A DNA stretch of 64,000 nt. Origin: Balneolaceae bacterium. Lineage in GTDB: Bacteria; Bacteroidota; Rhodothermia; Balneolales; Balneolaceae. Below the pieces are notes generated by a model. It saw nothing but the letters and a program-made list of their open reading frames with translations. It ran no database searches and had not been told where the DNA came from. The stretch is from the NCBI GenBank assembly GCA_003561515.1, contig PWWL01000353.1, positions 1 to 64,000 of the forward strand, read 5' to 3'. This document shows positions 26,545-35,535 of this stretch, one piece after another (position 1 is the stretch's first letter; each line of letters starts with the position of its first letter). The position numbers and the translations under genes were made by a program.

Positions 26545-27063
26545 TCACTCAAAATGTTTTTTTTCTTTTTGATAGTCTTCATCTGACAATAGACCCTGCT
26601 GCCAGAGTCCGGTCAGGTAATCAAGTTTATCAAGTGTAAGCGATGGTTTTTCTCTGTCAGGTTTAACTTCTTTTTCGATTGTTTTTATACGCTGTCGTTC
26701 TGACTCTGCAGCTTTCAGTATCATCTCAGCCAGCTGATTCGGCTGCTCCATTCCTGCCAGAGTAATAGCGCGATCCGGTGTTTTAAGCGTGAGGTTACCG
26801 ATTTTGAACTGCCTGTCGATCCATCTCTGGTTAACATCTACGCTTTCAATATTGGCAATATCAATTTTGGCGCTGGTTCGATGGTCTTTAGCGGTGATCG
26901 TTCTCTCAGCTATAATGTATTGAACCGGTTTATGAGCGGTGTAAAAGCGATAAATTAAATAGATGCCGATACCGAAAAGCGGGATCAGCAGCAGGCCAAG
27001 CATGTACCACCAAAAAAGGGATTTGTGTGAGGGAGAAAGCGTAATTTGTTTTCCTTCAGTCAT
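26545..27063 (-). CDS. Membrane-anchored PH-like protein with C-terminal SHOCT domain
   Basis: 172 aa. A hydrophobic hairpin (about 17-42) is followed by a bacterial PH-like segment (about 46-120, with YIIAERTITAKDHRTSAKIDIANIESV), a basic linker, and a terminal SHOCT motif (LDKLDYLTGLWQQGLLSDEDYQKEK-type residues at about 145-170). SHOCT modules occur at the ends of proteins where they are thought to mediate oligomerisation. The function is unknown. It is transcribed away from the ccm cluster, with 183 nt between the starts. Confidence 0.75.
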   Translation of the reverse strand: MTEGKQITLSPSHKSLFWWYMLGLLLIPLFGIGIYLIYRFYTAHKPVQYIIAERTITAKDHRTSAKIDIANIESVDVNQRWIDRQFKIGNLTLKTPDRAITLAGMEQPNQLAEMILKAAESERQRIKTIEKEVKPDREKPSLTLDKLDYLTGLWQQGLLSDEDYQKEKKHFE

Positions 27064-27246
27064 TTGTGAAATTGTTGATCGTTACGTGATTTACATTCAT
27101 TGTCATCAAGATTTTTGCCTGCAGAACGAGTTGGCTCAGGCCGGAAACCTTTGCGCCAGGCTTCACATACAATTCATATAAATCTCATTCATTTTGTGTA
27201 TCTTAAAGACTAAGCAAAAATCCCTTTTAAACCGTTTCTTTGCCAC

Positions 27247-27909
27247 TTGAAGCTCTGGAAGTATATCGTTGCCGTTTGGATGACACTCGTCATTATATTC
27301 GGCTTTTCCATCAAGATACCTGAGATTGCCATACTTGAGCAAACTGCCCGAAATTTGTTTCTGCATGTACCCATGTGGTTTACAATGATGATCGCCTTTG
27401 CTATGGCGTTTTATTACAGTATAAGGTACTTGAATGATGAAACTCTTAATTGGGACAGAAAGGCTGAGACAGCCACTGCAGTAGGGCTCGCTTTTGGCGT
27501 GTGCGGTTTATTAACCGGCTCGTTGTGGGCCCGATTTACGTGGGGTACATGGTGGACCTTCGCCGAACCGAGGATGAATCTCTCGGCATTGGCGATGATG
27601 ATTTTTGTAGCCTATTTTATTCTCAGAACCGCGTTTAATGATCCTGAAAAACGCGCAAAGACCTCAGCTGTATATAATATTTTTGGAGTAACAACAATCC
27701 CATTTTTGCTATACATCATCCCGAGGCAACTTCCCAGCCTGCACCCGGGCGCTGACGGCAATCCTGCTTTTAGTGATCTTACCGCACCGGAATTGAGATT
27801 GATTTTTTATCCGGCTGTAATTGGGTTTATCGGGTTGGCTTTCTGGATGATGGATATTGTAAATCGCTACAAGCGAGTAAAACATTTTACAGAAACCGGG
27901 TATGAGTAA
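27247..27909 (+). CDS. ccmC: Heme exporter protein C (CcsA/CcmC family)
   Basis: 220 aa with six membrane spans. The heme-binding tryptophan-rich loop is TWGTWWTFAEPRMN (about 98-111). Flanking histidines are in LFLHVPMW and LPSLHPG. The protein handles heme together with CcmB/CcmD/CcmE. I chose the TTG at 27247 because KLWKYIVAVW completes the first span; the next candidate is ATG 27280, inside that span. Its 3' end overlaps the ccmD-like gene by 8 nt. Confidence 0.93.
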   Translation: MKLWKYIVAVWMTLVIIFGFSIKIPEIAILEQTARNLFLHVPMWFTMMIAFAMAFYYSIRYLNDETLNWDRKAETATAVGLAFGVCGLLTGSLWARFTWGTWWTFAEPRMNLSALAMMIFVAYFILRTAFNDPEKRAKTSAVYNIFGVTTIPFLLYIIPRQLPSLHPGADGNPAFSDLTAPELRLIFYPAVIGFIGLAFWMMDIVNRYKRVKHFTETGYE

Positions 27910-28171
27910 CGATTTTACACAAGAAGCCGGCTCTGTCGCCGTTGACACCCTAACTCAAATCTATTCAGATCGATGGGAAGGAGTAGAAGGAACCGAGCAG
28001 GCATCAGCCTTCATTCAGTTTATGGCTTCAAACGATCTGATTTATGTAGTGCTTGGCGTAAGTCTGATAATCTGGTTTGTGTTGCTATTTTTCATGGTAA
28101 GAGTTGATCGAAATGTTGCAAAGCTTGAAGAAACTCTTGATCAGGCAAGTAAAAAAACTAACGAATCATAA
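27902..28171 (+). CDS. ccmD: CcmD-like small membrane protein
   Basis: 89 aa. It has one membrane span (about 47-69, DLIYVVLGVSLIIWFVLLFF-type), followed by a charged VDRNVAKLEETL helix. This matches the single-span, basic-coiled tail layout of CcmD proteins, which release holo-CcmE from CcmC. It is longer than E. coli CcmD because of a 45-residue N-terminal extension. It overlaps ccmC by 8 nt and precedes ccmE by 15 nt, which supports the assignment more than sequence does. Confidence 0.75.
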   Translation: MSNDFTQEAGSVAVDTLTQIYSDRWEGVEGTEQASAFIQFMASNDLIYVVLGVSLIIWFVLLFFMVRVDRNVAKLEETLDQASKKTNES

Positions 28172-28186
28172 CTAAGGACAGTAAAG

Positions 28187-28576
28187 ATGAAACCAAAACT
28201 GGTCGTAGGTGTCGTTTCTATCGTGGCATTCACATCACTGTTGATGTATAATTTCGGCAACAGCATCAGCTCATATGTTACATTCGAACAAGCTGCTGAA
28301 CGATCTAACTCTCATGTAGTTGGCACGTGGGACAGCTCACAAGCCTACGGGTTTTCCCGGGAAACGATGCAGTTCTCTTTTTATATGAAAGATCAGGATG
28401 GCATTGTAAGGCGGGTAGTTTATCCGCGCCCCAAACCGAATAACTTTGAAGAAGCCACACAACTTGTTGTAATCGGTGAAATGCGAAATAACGTGTTTCA
28501 TGCAAACGACATGCTCATGAAGTGTCCGTCGAAATACAATGACGGCAGTGAACTTCTGAACGCGCAGGAGAGCTGA
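28187..28576 (+). CDS. ccmE: Cytochrome c maturation heme chaperone, CxxxY variant
   Basis: 129 aa with an N-terminal membrane anchor (about 5-21) and an OB-fold body. The usual heme-binding histidine of the HxxxY motif is replaced: MKCPSKY gives C113 and Y117, the CxxxY form known from Desulfovibrio and archaeal System I* proteins. It carries heme from CcmC to CcmF in the periplasm. The spacing of 15 nt to ccmD and 7 nt to ccmF shows an operon. The substitution is the notable point. Confidence 0.93.
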   Translation: MKPKLVVGVVSIVAFTSLLMYNFGNSISSYVTFEQAAERSNSHVVGTWDSSQAYGFSRETMQFSFYMKDQDGIVRRVVYPRPKPNNFEEATQLVVIGEMRNNVFHANDMLMKCPSKYNDGSELLNAQES

Positions 28577-28583
28577 TAGTTAC

Positions 28584-31076
28584 ATGATTTCAACAATAGG
28601 CCAGCTTTTTCTCAGTGGCGCTTTCATCGCATCCATCGGTGCCATGGTGCTTTATGCCATGGCTGCTTACAAGGAAGACCTGAAACTGGAGAGCATCTCA
28701 CACTGGTTTTGGTATGCCAAAGGTATTTTTCTACTCATCGCCTCCGGGGCGCTGGTATACCTTATTATGACTCACCAGTTCCAGTACTACTATGTCTGGA
28801 ATTACACCAGTCTAGATCTTGAAACAAAGTATCTTTTCTCTGCATTTTATGGCGGTCAGGAAGGAAGTTTCATGCTCTGGATACTATGCGCGTTTGTTGT
28901 GGGCATTGGATTGATCCGCTGGACACGCAAGCCCTACAAGTCTCCGGTGATGTTTGTAATGACGTTGACTCAATTTTTCCTGCTGTCGATGGTAGTTGGG
29001 TGGGACCTGAATTTCACTCAAATAGGCGCAACCCCGTTTCGCACTATCGCACAGGAAATGCCAAACGCACCATTTATCCAGGCAAATCCTGATTTTGTGC
29101 CTGCCGACGGTTCAGGACTGAATGATCTGCTGAAAAGTCCATGGATGATGATTCATCCACCGATAATTTTTGTCGGATTTGCCATGATGACCGTACCATT
29201 TGCCTTTGCCATAGCCTCGCTTTGGACCAAGACCTATCATGAGTGGATTCGTCCCGCCTTACCCTGGACACTCGCTGCTAACCTGTCGCTTCTCACCGCA
29301 ATATTTCTTGGCGGATATTGGGCATACGAAACTCTCTCATTTGGAGGATATTGGGCGTGGGATCCAGTCGAAAATGCATCCCTTGTTCCATGGTTAATTG
29401 GTACAGCCGGTATCCATGCCATGATTATCCAAAGGAAAAGTTCAAGAGCTCATAAGGCATCTCTATTTTTTGCAATTTTGGCCTATGTGGGAATCGTCTA
29501 CCAAACGTTCCTAACGCGATCAGGTGTGCTTGCTGAACAGTCTGTTCACAGCTTTGTTGATCTGGGACTCTATGGACAGCTGCTGCTTTTTATACTCGTG
29601 ATGACCATAATGGGAATTGGCTTTTATCTCTACAGATACAGAGAAATCCCAAGCCCGGAAAAAGAGTCAACATTTTTGAGCAAAGAGTTTATGACCTTTA
29701 CCGGGTCTATACTTCTGTTCATTTTGGGTATTGTAATTATAGTGGGCACAAGTTCACCAATTATAGGGCGATTTTTTGTTGAGAATCCAACCCCGCCCGA
29801 AATCCAGTTCTATAACGACTGGAGCATGCCGATTGCCATTATCATGGCGTTGGCAACGGTTGTGGGGCAGTATCTTTTCTGGCAGAAACATACATGGGAG
29901 TCTCTGGCCGGTGTGCTTATTATGCCACTGCTTTTTACCTCAATTGCAACGGTGGCTTCTGTTGTACTTGGAGAAGTACGTAATCTCTATTACATGATTT
30001 ACATCTTCGCAGCATGGTTTACGGTGATTGGAAATGCTGCAGTCATGTTCCACCTAATAAGAAAAAACCCAAAGTTAATTGGCGGTACGCTTACTCACGT
30101 CGGTTTCGGCGCTCTTTTACTAGGCGTAATTGCATCTTCCGTTTACACAGAGCCATTGTTAGACAGAAATACGGCTGCCTTTAATGCCCGTATTGCTGCC
30201 GGTGAGGTGTATGATGAGGAAGGGTTTCCTGTAACCGATCGGAGAGACATGTTCATTCTTGATATTGACAGGCCAACACTTGTTAATGAAAAATACATGG
30301 TTACATACGTAGGGTACGAATTATCCGATTCTCCAAGACCCGGCCAGCAAACCTACAGGCTTCGTTTTGAGCCAATAGACGGCGGGAGAATCTTTTACAT
30401 GAATCCTGAAGTGTACCCGATGCTCACCACGTCATCGCGGGATAATATTGATTGGTCGGTCGATCCTCATGTTAGAACAGGCTGGTTTAGTGATTACTAT
30501 TTATACGTAGCAGGCAGCCGCTATGTAGAACGCAGGAATAACGAGCTGGAGCGACAAAACACAGTGCAAGGTATGGTGCCTGCAAGCGCAGTTGAAGAGG
30601 AGGAAATACGTTCTATTGAAATTATGCAGGGAGAAACCATCAACGCCGGACCATTTAGCTTTACCTTTTTAAACTATATGCCGGCAGCTGAAGCGGCTTT
30701 ACCAGAGAATACGCAGATCGGAATACGCTCTTTGATTCGTGTGGAACACGAGCCAAGCGGAAACGCTTACGAGGTTGAGCCACTTTTTGCGGTGTATACT
30801 GACGATGGTCAGAGTTACATTTATGCACCACCTCTTGAGATTGAGAGATGGGGGATGGAGGTTAGTTTTACACGAATACATCCGGAGTCTGATTCGATCG
30901 AGTTAACCGTTGAGGGGCTTGATACCGAATTTGAAGAAGACTGGGTGCTTATTGTGGCAGAAAAAAAGCCATTTGTTTCTGTAGTCTGGTTTGGTACGTT
31001 TCTGCTGATGGCCGGGTTCACAATCTCCATCTTCAGGCACTGGAACCGCGAAAAGAATACGGTAGAGAAGAGATAA
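28584..31076 (+). CDS. ccmF: Cytochrome c heme lyase CcmF
   Basis: 830 aa, at the long end for the family. The WWD domain is GGYWAWDPVENASLVPWL (about 252-269), preceded by WMMIHPPIIFVG and followed by HKASLFFAILAYVGIVYQTFLTRSGVL (in part), all typical. A periplasmic beta-rich region (about 520-790) lies before the last membrane span. The protein attaches heme to apocytochromes c. No CcmG or CcmH gene follows in this window; System I* sets lack these. Confidence 0.95.
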   Translation: MISTIGQLFLSGAFIASIGAMVLYAMAAYKEDLKLESISHWFWYAKGIFLLIASGALVYLIMTHQFQYYYVWNYTSLDLETKYLFSAFYGGQEGSFMLWILCAFVVGIGLIRWTRKPYKSPVMFVMTLTQFFLLSMVVGWDLNFTQIGATPFRTIAQEMPNAPFIQANPDFVPADGSGLNDLLKSPWMMIHPPIIFVGFAMMTVPFAFAIASLWTKTYHEWIRPALPWTLAANLSLLTAIFLGGYWAYETLSFGGYWAWDPVENASLVPWLIGTAGIHAMIIQRKSSRAHKASLFFAILAYVGIVYQTFLTRSGVLAEQSVHSFVDLGLYGQLLLFILVMTIMGIGFYLYRYREIPSPEKESTFLSKEFMTFTGSILLFILGIVIIVGTSSPIIGRFFVENPTPPEIQFYNDWSMPIAIIMALATVVGQYLFWQKHTWESLAGVLIMPLLFTSIATVASVVLGEVRNLYYMIYIFAAWFTVIGNAAVMFHLIRKNPKLIGGTLTHVGFGALLLGVIASSVYTEPLLDRNTAAFNARIAAGEVYDEEGFPVTDRRDMFILDIDRPTLVNEKYMVTYVGYELSDSPRPGQQTYRLRFEPIDGGRIFYMNPEVYPMLTTSSRDNIDWSVDPHVRTGWFSDYYLYVAGSRYVERRNNELERQNTVQGMVPASAVEEEEIRSIEIMQGETINAGPFSFTFLNYMPAAEAALPENTQIGIRSLIRVEHEPSGNAYEVEPLFAVYTDDGQSYIYAPPLEIERWGMEVSFTRIHPESDSIELTVEGLDTEFEEDWVLIVAEKKPFVSVVWFGTFLLMAGFTISIFRHWNREKNTVEKR

Positions 31077-31701
31077 AGCTCGCTAGAGGTTAATCGTGTA
31101 TCTGCCAATTAGCAAATAGCCATTACACGATTATTGGAATCCACAACAAGAGTGGTTGCCGGAAAACTCATCATCGATTCCGTAAATTTCGAAGCAGCAT
31201 TCTGGAAATTGCGGACAACTCTCCGGATTATGCTTCCGTTGTTTTTCGAAGATCGCGCCCGGAGATGGCAGGGTCGGGCACCGCTTGTGCTATCGACCAG
31301 ACGTTCCCTTCCATACCGTAGCTTCCATGGAAATAAGTCGATTCATGTGATTGCTCGTATTCTAATCATAGGTAATCGTCTGAGGCTGAAGACATGACAC
31401 AACACAGCCAGGGAGTAACGTCCCGGGTAAACGGTCTGAGTTGTCAAGCCCCGAATCTTGATCCTTATCAACGCCCAATATCAAGCCGAGGGGTTGATGG
31501 GAAAACCCATCTAAGGTGTGCAGTTCCCTTTTAGTTTCGCTTCGACATTAAAAGGTGCAAAGTAATATCAAAAACATTATCGATACCGGTCCTTTTTTAA
31601 TTCAGGATGTTGATGTTCAAGTAAAAAAAAGCCCCGATAGGTTAATATCGGGGCTTTCAATATATAAATTAAATCTACCACGCAACGGTAGAATCAGGCC
31701 A
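31077..31701. repeat. Intergenic region with dispersed mosaic repeat, copy A
   Basis: No gene. A 10-bp inverted repeat at 31091-31100/31124-31133 follows ccmF and may end its transcript. At about 31197-31310 a block (GAAATTGCGGACAACTCTCC..., CTATCGACCAGACGTTCC) matches 46810-46930. At 31444-31503 a second block begins with CCCCGA and ends CAAGCCGAGGGGTTGATGG; it matches 46716-46778 and 47194-47257. Module order differs from the other copies. Confidence 0.65.
31628..31657 (-). terminator. Rho-independent terminator of citrate synthase
   Basis: The stem AGCCCCGATA/TATCGGGGCT has a short loop and, read on the minus strand, is followed by eight T residues (complement of 31623-31630). It lies 45 nt after the gltA stop. 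This is the clearest intrinsic terminator in the window. Confidence 0.9.
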
Positions 31702-32871
31702 TCATCGATCTTCGAGCGGCACCCAATCGAGATTTTTTTCGCCGATGTAGAGAGCTCTCGGTCGAATCAATCTGTTATTGGCAGCCTGCTCGATATAGTG
31801 AGCCGACCATCCAGAAACCCTGCTCATTGTGAAAATACAAGTGTACAGATCGGGCTTGATTCCAATGGAATAGTAGACGGTCGCTGAAAAGAAATCTACG
31901 TTTGGATCTATATTCTTTTCATTCTTCATGGTTTTTAGCATGGCTTCAGACCAGTCGTATAGTTTTTCCTGACCGGTTTCCTCAGACAGCTGTTTCGACA
32001 TTTTTTGAAGGTGAAAAGCGCGCGGATCAAAGGTTTTGTATACACGGTGTCCAAAGCCCATAATTTTTTCTTTTCTGGCAAGCTTTTCTTTTGTGAATGC
32101 TACAGGATCGGCTTTACCGTTCTGTTTTTGAAGTTCAAGAAGTGTATTCATTACGGCAGTGTTTGCACCCCCGTGAAGTGGTCCTTTAAGAGCTCCGATA
32201 GCGCCGGTCACAGCGGAGAACATATCAGACTCGGTTGCACAAATGGTACGTGCGGTAAAAGTGGAGGCATTCATGCCATGTTCGGCGTGCAGAATCAGGC
32301 AGAGATCCATCGTTTTCTCAGCTGCGGTTCCTGGTTTTTCACCATTCAGCATGTAGAGAAAGTTAAATGCCGTACTTCCTTCATTAAGTGGAGCAACAAT
32401 CTCCAGGCCATTTCGAGCTCTGTCGAAAGCCGCAATGATCGTCGGCATTTGAGCCGTCATTGCTACAGCATGCTTCAAATTTTCTTCTTCCGAACCTTTT
32501 CCCTTCACTGCTTGAAAATCGGCAAGCATAGATACTGCCGAGCGGAGAACCGACATGGGCTCGGCATCTTTATTCGTTGTTTTGATATACTCAAGAACAG
32601 GCGACGGCAGTTCGCGCTGAGCGATGAGATCACTTTTTAACTCTTCGAGCTCACTGCTGTTTGGCAGGCGGTCGTGCCATAAAAGAAAACATACTTCTTC
32701 GAATGTTGCGTTTTCAGCCAGTGTATCAATGTTATAACCCGAATAAATGAGCTCTCCTTTCTGGCCGTCGATAAAACTTTTTGTTGTCGAAAATGCGACG
32801 ATGCCATCAAGGCCTTTGTTTATATGTGGATACTCGCTTGTATCTACGTTTTCCAGATTGTGCTGCGCCAT
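31702..32871 (-). CDS. gltA: Citrate synthase
   Basis: 389 aa, the short dimeric type. The catalytic residues are visible: H233 in LKGPLHGGAN, H275 in MGFGHRVYK and D326 in NVDFFSA. LHAEHGMNASTF (195-206) is a further signature. The enzyme condenses oxaloacetate with acetyl-CoA as the entry step of the TCA cycle. Methylcitrate synthases share this fold, but no prp genes adjoin it. It is monocistronic: a strong terminator follows and 430 bp of non-coding DNA precede. Confidence 0.95.
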   Translation of the reverse strand: MAQHNLENVDTSEYPHINKGLDGIVAFSTTKSFIDGQKGELIYSGYNIDTLAENATFEEVCFLLWHDRLPNSSELEELKSDLIAQRELPSPVLEYIKTTNKDAEPMSVLRSAVSMLADFQAVKGKGSEEENLKHAVAMTAQMPTIIAAFDRARNGLEIVAPLNEGSTAFNFLYMLNGEKPGTAAEKTMDLCLILHAEHGMNASTFTARTICATESDMFSAVTGAIGALKGPLHGGANTAVMNTLLELQKQNGKADPVAFTKEKLARKEKIMGFGHRVYKTFDPRAFHLQKMSKQLSEETGQEKLYDWSEAMLKTMKNEKNIDPNVDFFSATVYYSIGIKPDLYTCIFTMSRVSGWSAHYIEQAANNRLIRPRALYIGEKNLDWVPLEDR

Positions 32872-33301
32872 TCTTCTATTTATTCCTTTTAAATTTTATT
32901 CTATTTGGGATAACTGCGTGATTAGGTCATGTACCGGAAGGTGACCGCTGTCGGGTGAAGGAAAGGAATCTTCGGCCTTTCTGAGTATTAACAGCCAGCG
33001 TATCAATTTCAACTAACGCAGAATTCGCTTTTTGTACAGAATTAACAAAATACAAAACAACAGGCGTTTTTAGAAGCGGTTTCATAAGCTTATTCTGTAA
33101 AGAGTGGTAATAAAATATGCCTTAATTAGTACTCAGAAGTAGATATAAGGCAAAAGACTTTTTATTACCGCCGCATCATTTTTAGCCTTGAAGCATGAGC
33201 AAGCCGGAAGTATCATTTGGGGGCTCATATGTGCGGCAGACAGGGCTTAAGAAGCATCGTTGGCATGCGTTTTGAATAAGCAAGTCTTTTTTTCCATTTA
33301 C
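32872..33301. other. Gene-free stretch upstream of gltA with one hairpin
   Basis: 430 bp without a credible gene. A two-part hairpin is formed by GGTAATAAAA (33106-33115) with TTTTATTACC (33160-33169) and, inside it, GCCTTA (33119-33124) with TAAGGC (33146-33151). It lies between the gltA start and the mazG stop, both on the minus strand, so it may end mazG transcription. The gltA promoter should be in the part near 32872-33000. Confidence 0.5.
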
Positions 33302-34075
33302 TTAATCACGCGTCTTGGTTTTTTTTGCTTCTTCCCAGAGCAAATCCATTTCAACGAGGGATGAGTCCACGACGGTTTTTCCCTGTTCGCCAAGCTCATT
33401 CTCTATATAACGAAACCTGTACTCAAATTTTCTATTGGCGGATCTGATTGATTCCTCAGCGTGCAGCCCCATAAGCCGGCCAACATTTACCAGGCTGAAC
33501 AATAAATCGCCAAATTCATCTTTTCTTTGTTCCATATCCTGAGACTGGACGGCTTCGCGCCATTCATCGATCTCTTCGTTCAGCTTCTCCCATGCGAGTT
33601 GCCATTCAGCCCAGTCGAAGCCCACATTGGCTGCCTTTTCCTGCATTCGCTGCGCACGTATCAGTCCGGGCAGATGTGCAGGTACACCATCCAGAATTGA
33701 CTTTTTACCTTCTTTCAGCTTAATAGCTTCCCAATTGGCGGCAACTTCCGACTCTTTACCGGCAACGGTATCTCCAAATACGTGCGGGTGACGCCGAATC
33801 AGCTTCTCCGATATGGAATAGATGACATCCTCAATGGTAAATGATTCCGTTTCGGTAGCCATTCGACTTTGAAAGATGACATGCAACAGCAGATCGCCAA
33901 GTTCTTTCTTCAGTTCCTCTAGATCGTTTTTTTCAATCGCTTCTACCGCTTCGTAAGCCTCTTCTATCAGATTATCTTTAATTGAGTGGTGAGTCTGCTT
34001 CATGTCCCACGGACACTTCTTCCTTAGTACAGAGATGAGTTCAACGAGATCTTTAAAATTCGACGATGGTTTCAT
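33302..34075 (-). CDS. mazG: Nucleoside triphosphate pyrophosphohydrolase
   Basis: 257 aa, normal for the two-domain MazG. The N terminus LISVLRKKCPWDMKQTHHSI and the metal-binding helix pair LIEEAYEAVEAI and ELGDLLLHVIFQ (about 36-70) are diagnostic; the C-terminal half repeats the fold with KDEFGDLLFSLVNVGR. It hydrolyses dNTPs and NTPs to monophosphates and is linked to house-cleaning and stringent-response control in other bacteria. It stands alone, with no mazEF genes nearby. Confidence 0.95.
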   Translation of the reverse strand: MKPSSNFKDLVELISVLRKKCPWDMKQTHHSIKDNLIEEAYEAVEAIEKNDLEELKKELGDLLLHVIFQSRMATETESFTIEDVIYSISEKLIRRHPHVFGDTVAGKESEVAANWEAIKLKEGKKSILDGVPAHLPGLIRAQRMQEKAANVGFDWAEWQLAWEKLNEEIDEWREAVQSQDMEQRKDEFGDLLFSLVNVGRLMGLHAEESIRSANRKFEYRFRYIENELGEQGKTVVDSSLVEMDLLWEEAKKTKTRD

Positions 34076-34248
34076 TTACTGATGCTCACTATCGGTTTGG
34101 TTTCGGGATATGGAGTAATACTACAGAGCCACAATTTTTGGTGTGGTGAGGGTGGTCAAAATATACAGCCTATTTACCTTAAGAATGGCAAAGTCTTCAT
34201 TTTAGCAAAGACGATCGTAAGCCTTGCTTACACGCAGAAAAAAACTGT

Positions 34249-35517
34249 TTACGTCTGCCTTTTCTTTTGTTCAGCTGCAGGGAAGAGGATATTGTTTAGA
34301 ATGAGGCGGTAACCGGGGCTGTTGGGATGCAGGCTAAGGTCGGTTGGCGGATCACCGACCCTGTGTGTGTAATCTTCGGGATCATGGCCGCCATAAAAGG
34401 TAAATGTACCCTGTCCGTGATTGCCGTGAAGATATTTCACATGGTCACGTCCAGGTGATTCTGCCAGTATAACCACACTGCTTTTGATGGTATTGCGATG
34501 AAATGCGGTTGCCTGACCATAGAAACCGCGAATACTGCTTACATGATTTTGTGTGAGCATGGTTGGCACCGGATCCCATTTAGCTGAAAAATCAAACAGG
34601 GTGAAATAGTCGAGGCTTTCACTGATTCGATTCAGGTCAACCTCAATATCGATCGTTGCGTGCTCATAAATATAAGGATCGTTGATCAGCTCGAAGTTTT
34701 CGAACGCAAAGGTATTGGTGAAATCAAGCCGGTTGTTTATATCGGGTGACAGTGGAGTACCGTCGATTTCAGGGGGTACGATATTCAGGCCCTTTGAGGC
34801 CAGCGCTATGTCGAATGTGTCGGTTGCCGAACACATCGCAAACATAAATCCGCCGTTGGCGACGAAGTCTCTGATTTCGAGAACTACGTCGAGTTTTAGC
34901 TCTCTGACAGTCTCATATCCAAATTCGCGGGCAATAGCTTCGAGATTCTTCACGCGATTGATATACCATGGAGCATTACGGTATATGGACCAGAACTTTC
35001 CAAATTGTCCGGTAAAATCTTCATGATGCAAGTGAAGCCAGTCGTAGTTTGAAAGTTCTCCCGTTAAAACCTCCTTGTCGTATACACGATCATAAGGTAT
35101 CTCGGCATAATCAAGGGCAAGAACCACAGCATCATCCCACGGCAAGGCACCAGGCGGTGTGTAGACAGCGATAGATGGAGCTGCTTCCAGGTTGACCGCT
35201 GCCATATTTACATTGGGACGCTCAACTTCCTGCACAATTTCCGCAGCCTCTATTTCTGAAATCACCTCCACGCGTACATTCCTGACCCGGGCTTTTCTTA
35301 CAATATCATGTTGGTTCGATGTGAGGAAACTGCCGCCTCGATAGTTCAAAAGCCACTGGCCTGTCTCGCCATCAACCAGGTGATTAAAGATGATGCCATA
35401 CGCTTTAAGATGATTGGTCTGGGAGCCGTCCATCGGTATTAGAACACGTTCTTGTGCATTCAGCGACAGTGTACCGAAAAAAACAAACACCAAAATGATT
35501 GATAACGAGTTCTTCAT
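34249..35517 (-). CDS. Exported protein of the family often mislabelled asparagine synthetase B
   Basis: 422 aa with a signal peptide (1-21, ending LNA). The start RVLIPMDGSQTNHLKAYG and the block LLNYRGGSFLT are conserved in Bacteroidota proteins commonly annotated asparagine synthetase B. There is no PP-loop or glutaminase motif, so that name is not supported. The middle (PPGALPWDDAVVLALDYAEIPYD) and VANGGFMFAMCSATDTF look like a class I amidotransferase-like flavodoxin fold. It is probably periplasmic. The next gene upstream, the TPR gene, is 18 nt away on the same strand. The function is unknown. Confidence 0.7.
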   Translation of the reverse strand: MKNSLSIILVFVFFGTLSLNAQERVLIPMDGSQTNHLKAYGIIFNHLVDGETGQWLLNYRGGSFLTSNQHDIVRKARVRNVRVEVISEIEAAEIVQEVERPNVNMAAVNLEAAPSIAVYTPPGALPWDDAVVLALDYAEIPYDRVYDKEVLTGELSNYDWLHLHHEDFTGQFGKFWSIYRNAPWYINRVKNLEAIAREFGYETVRELKLDVVLEIRDFVANGGFMFAMCSATDTFDIALASKGLNIVPPEIDGTPLSPDINNRLDFTNTFAFENFELINDPYIYEHATIDIEVDLNRISESLDYFTLFDFSAKWDPVPTMLTQNHVSSIRGFYGQATAFHRNTIKSSVVILAESPGRDHVKYLHGNHGQGTFTFYGGHDPEDYTHRVGDPPTDLSLHPNSPGYRLILNNILFPAAEQKKRQT

Positions 35518-35535
35518 GCTGCTATGTGTCGTGGT

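Noticed and set aside
31134-31397. Open frame in repeat copy A
   Set aside because: It is made of dispersed repeat modules that occur in different order elsewhere; no protein signature.
34076-34312. Small plus-strand frame between mazG and the exported protein gene
   Set aside because: It runs into the 3' end of a real gene in antisense and has no ribosome site or homology signal.
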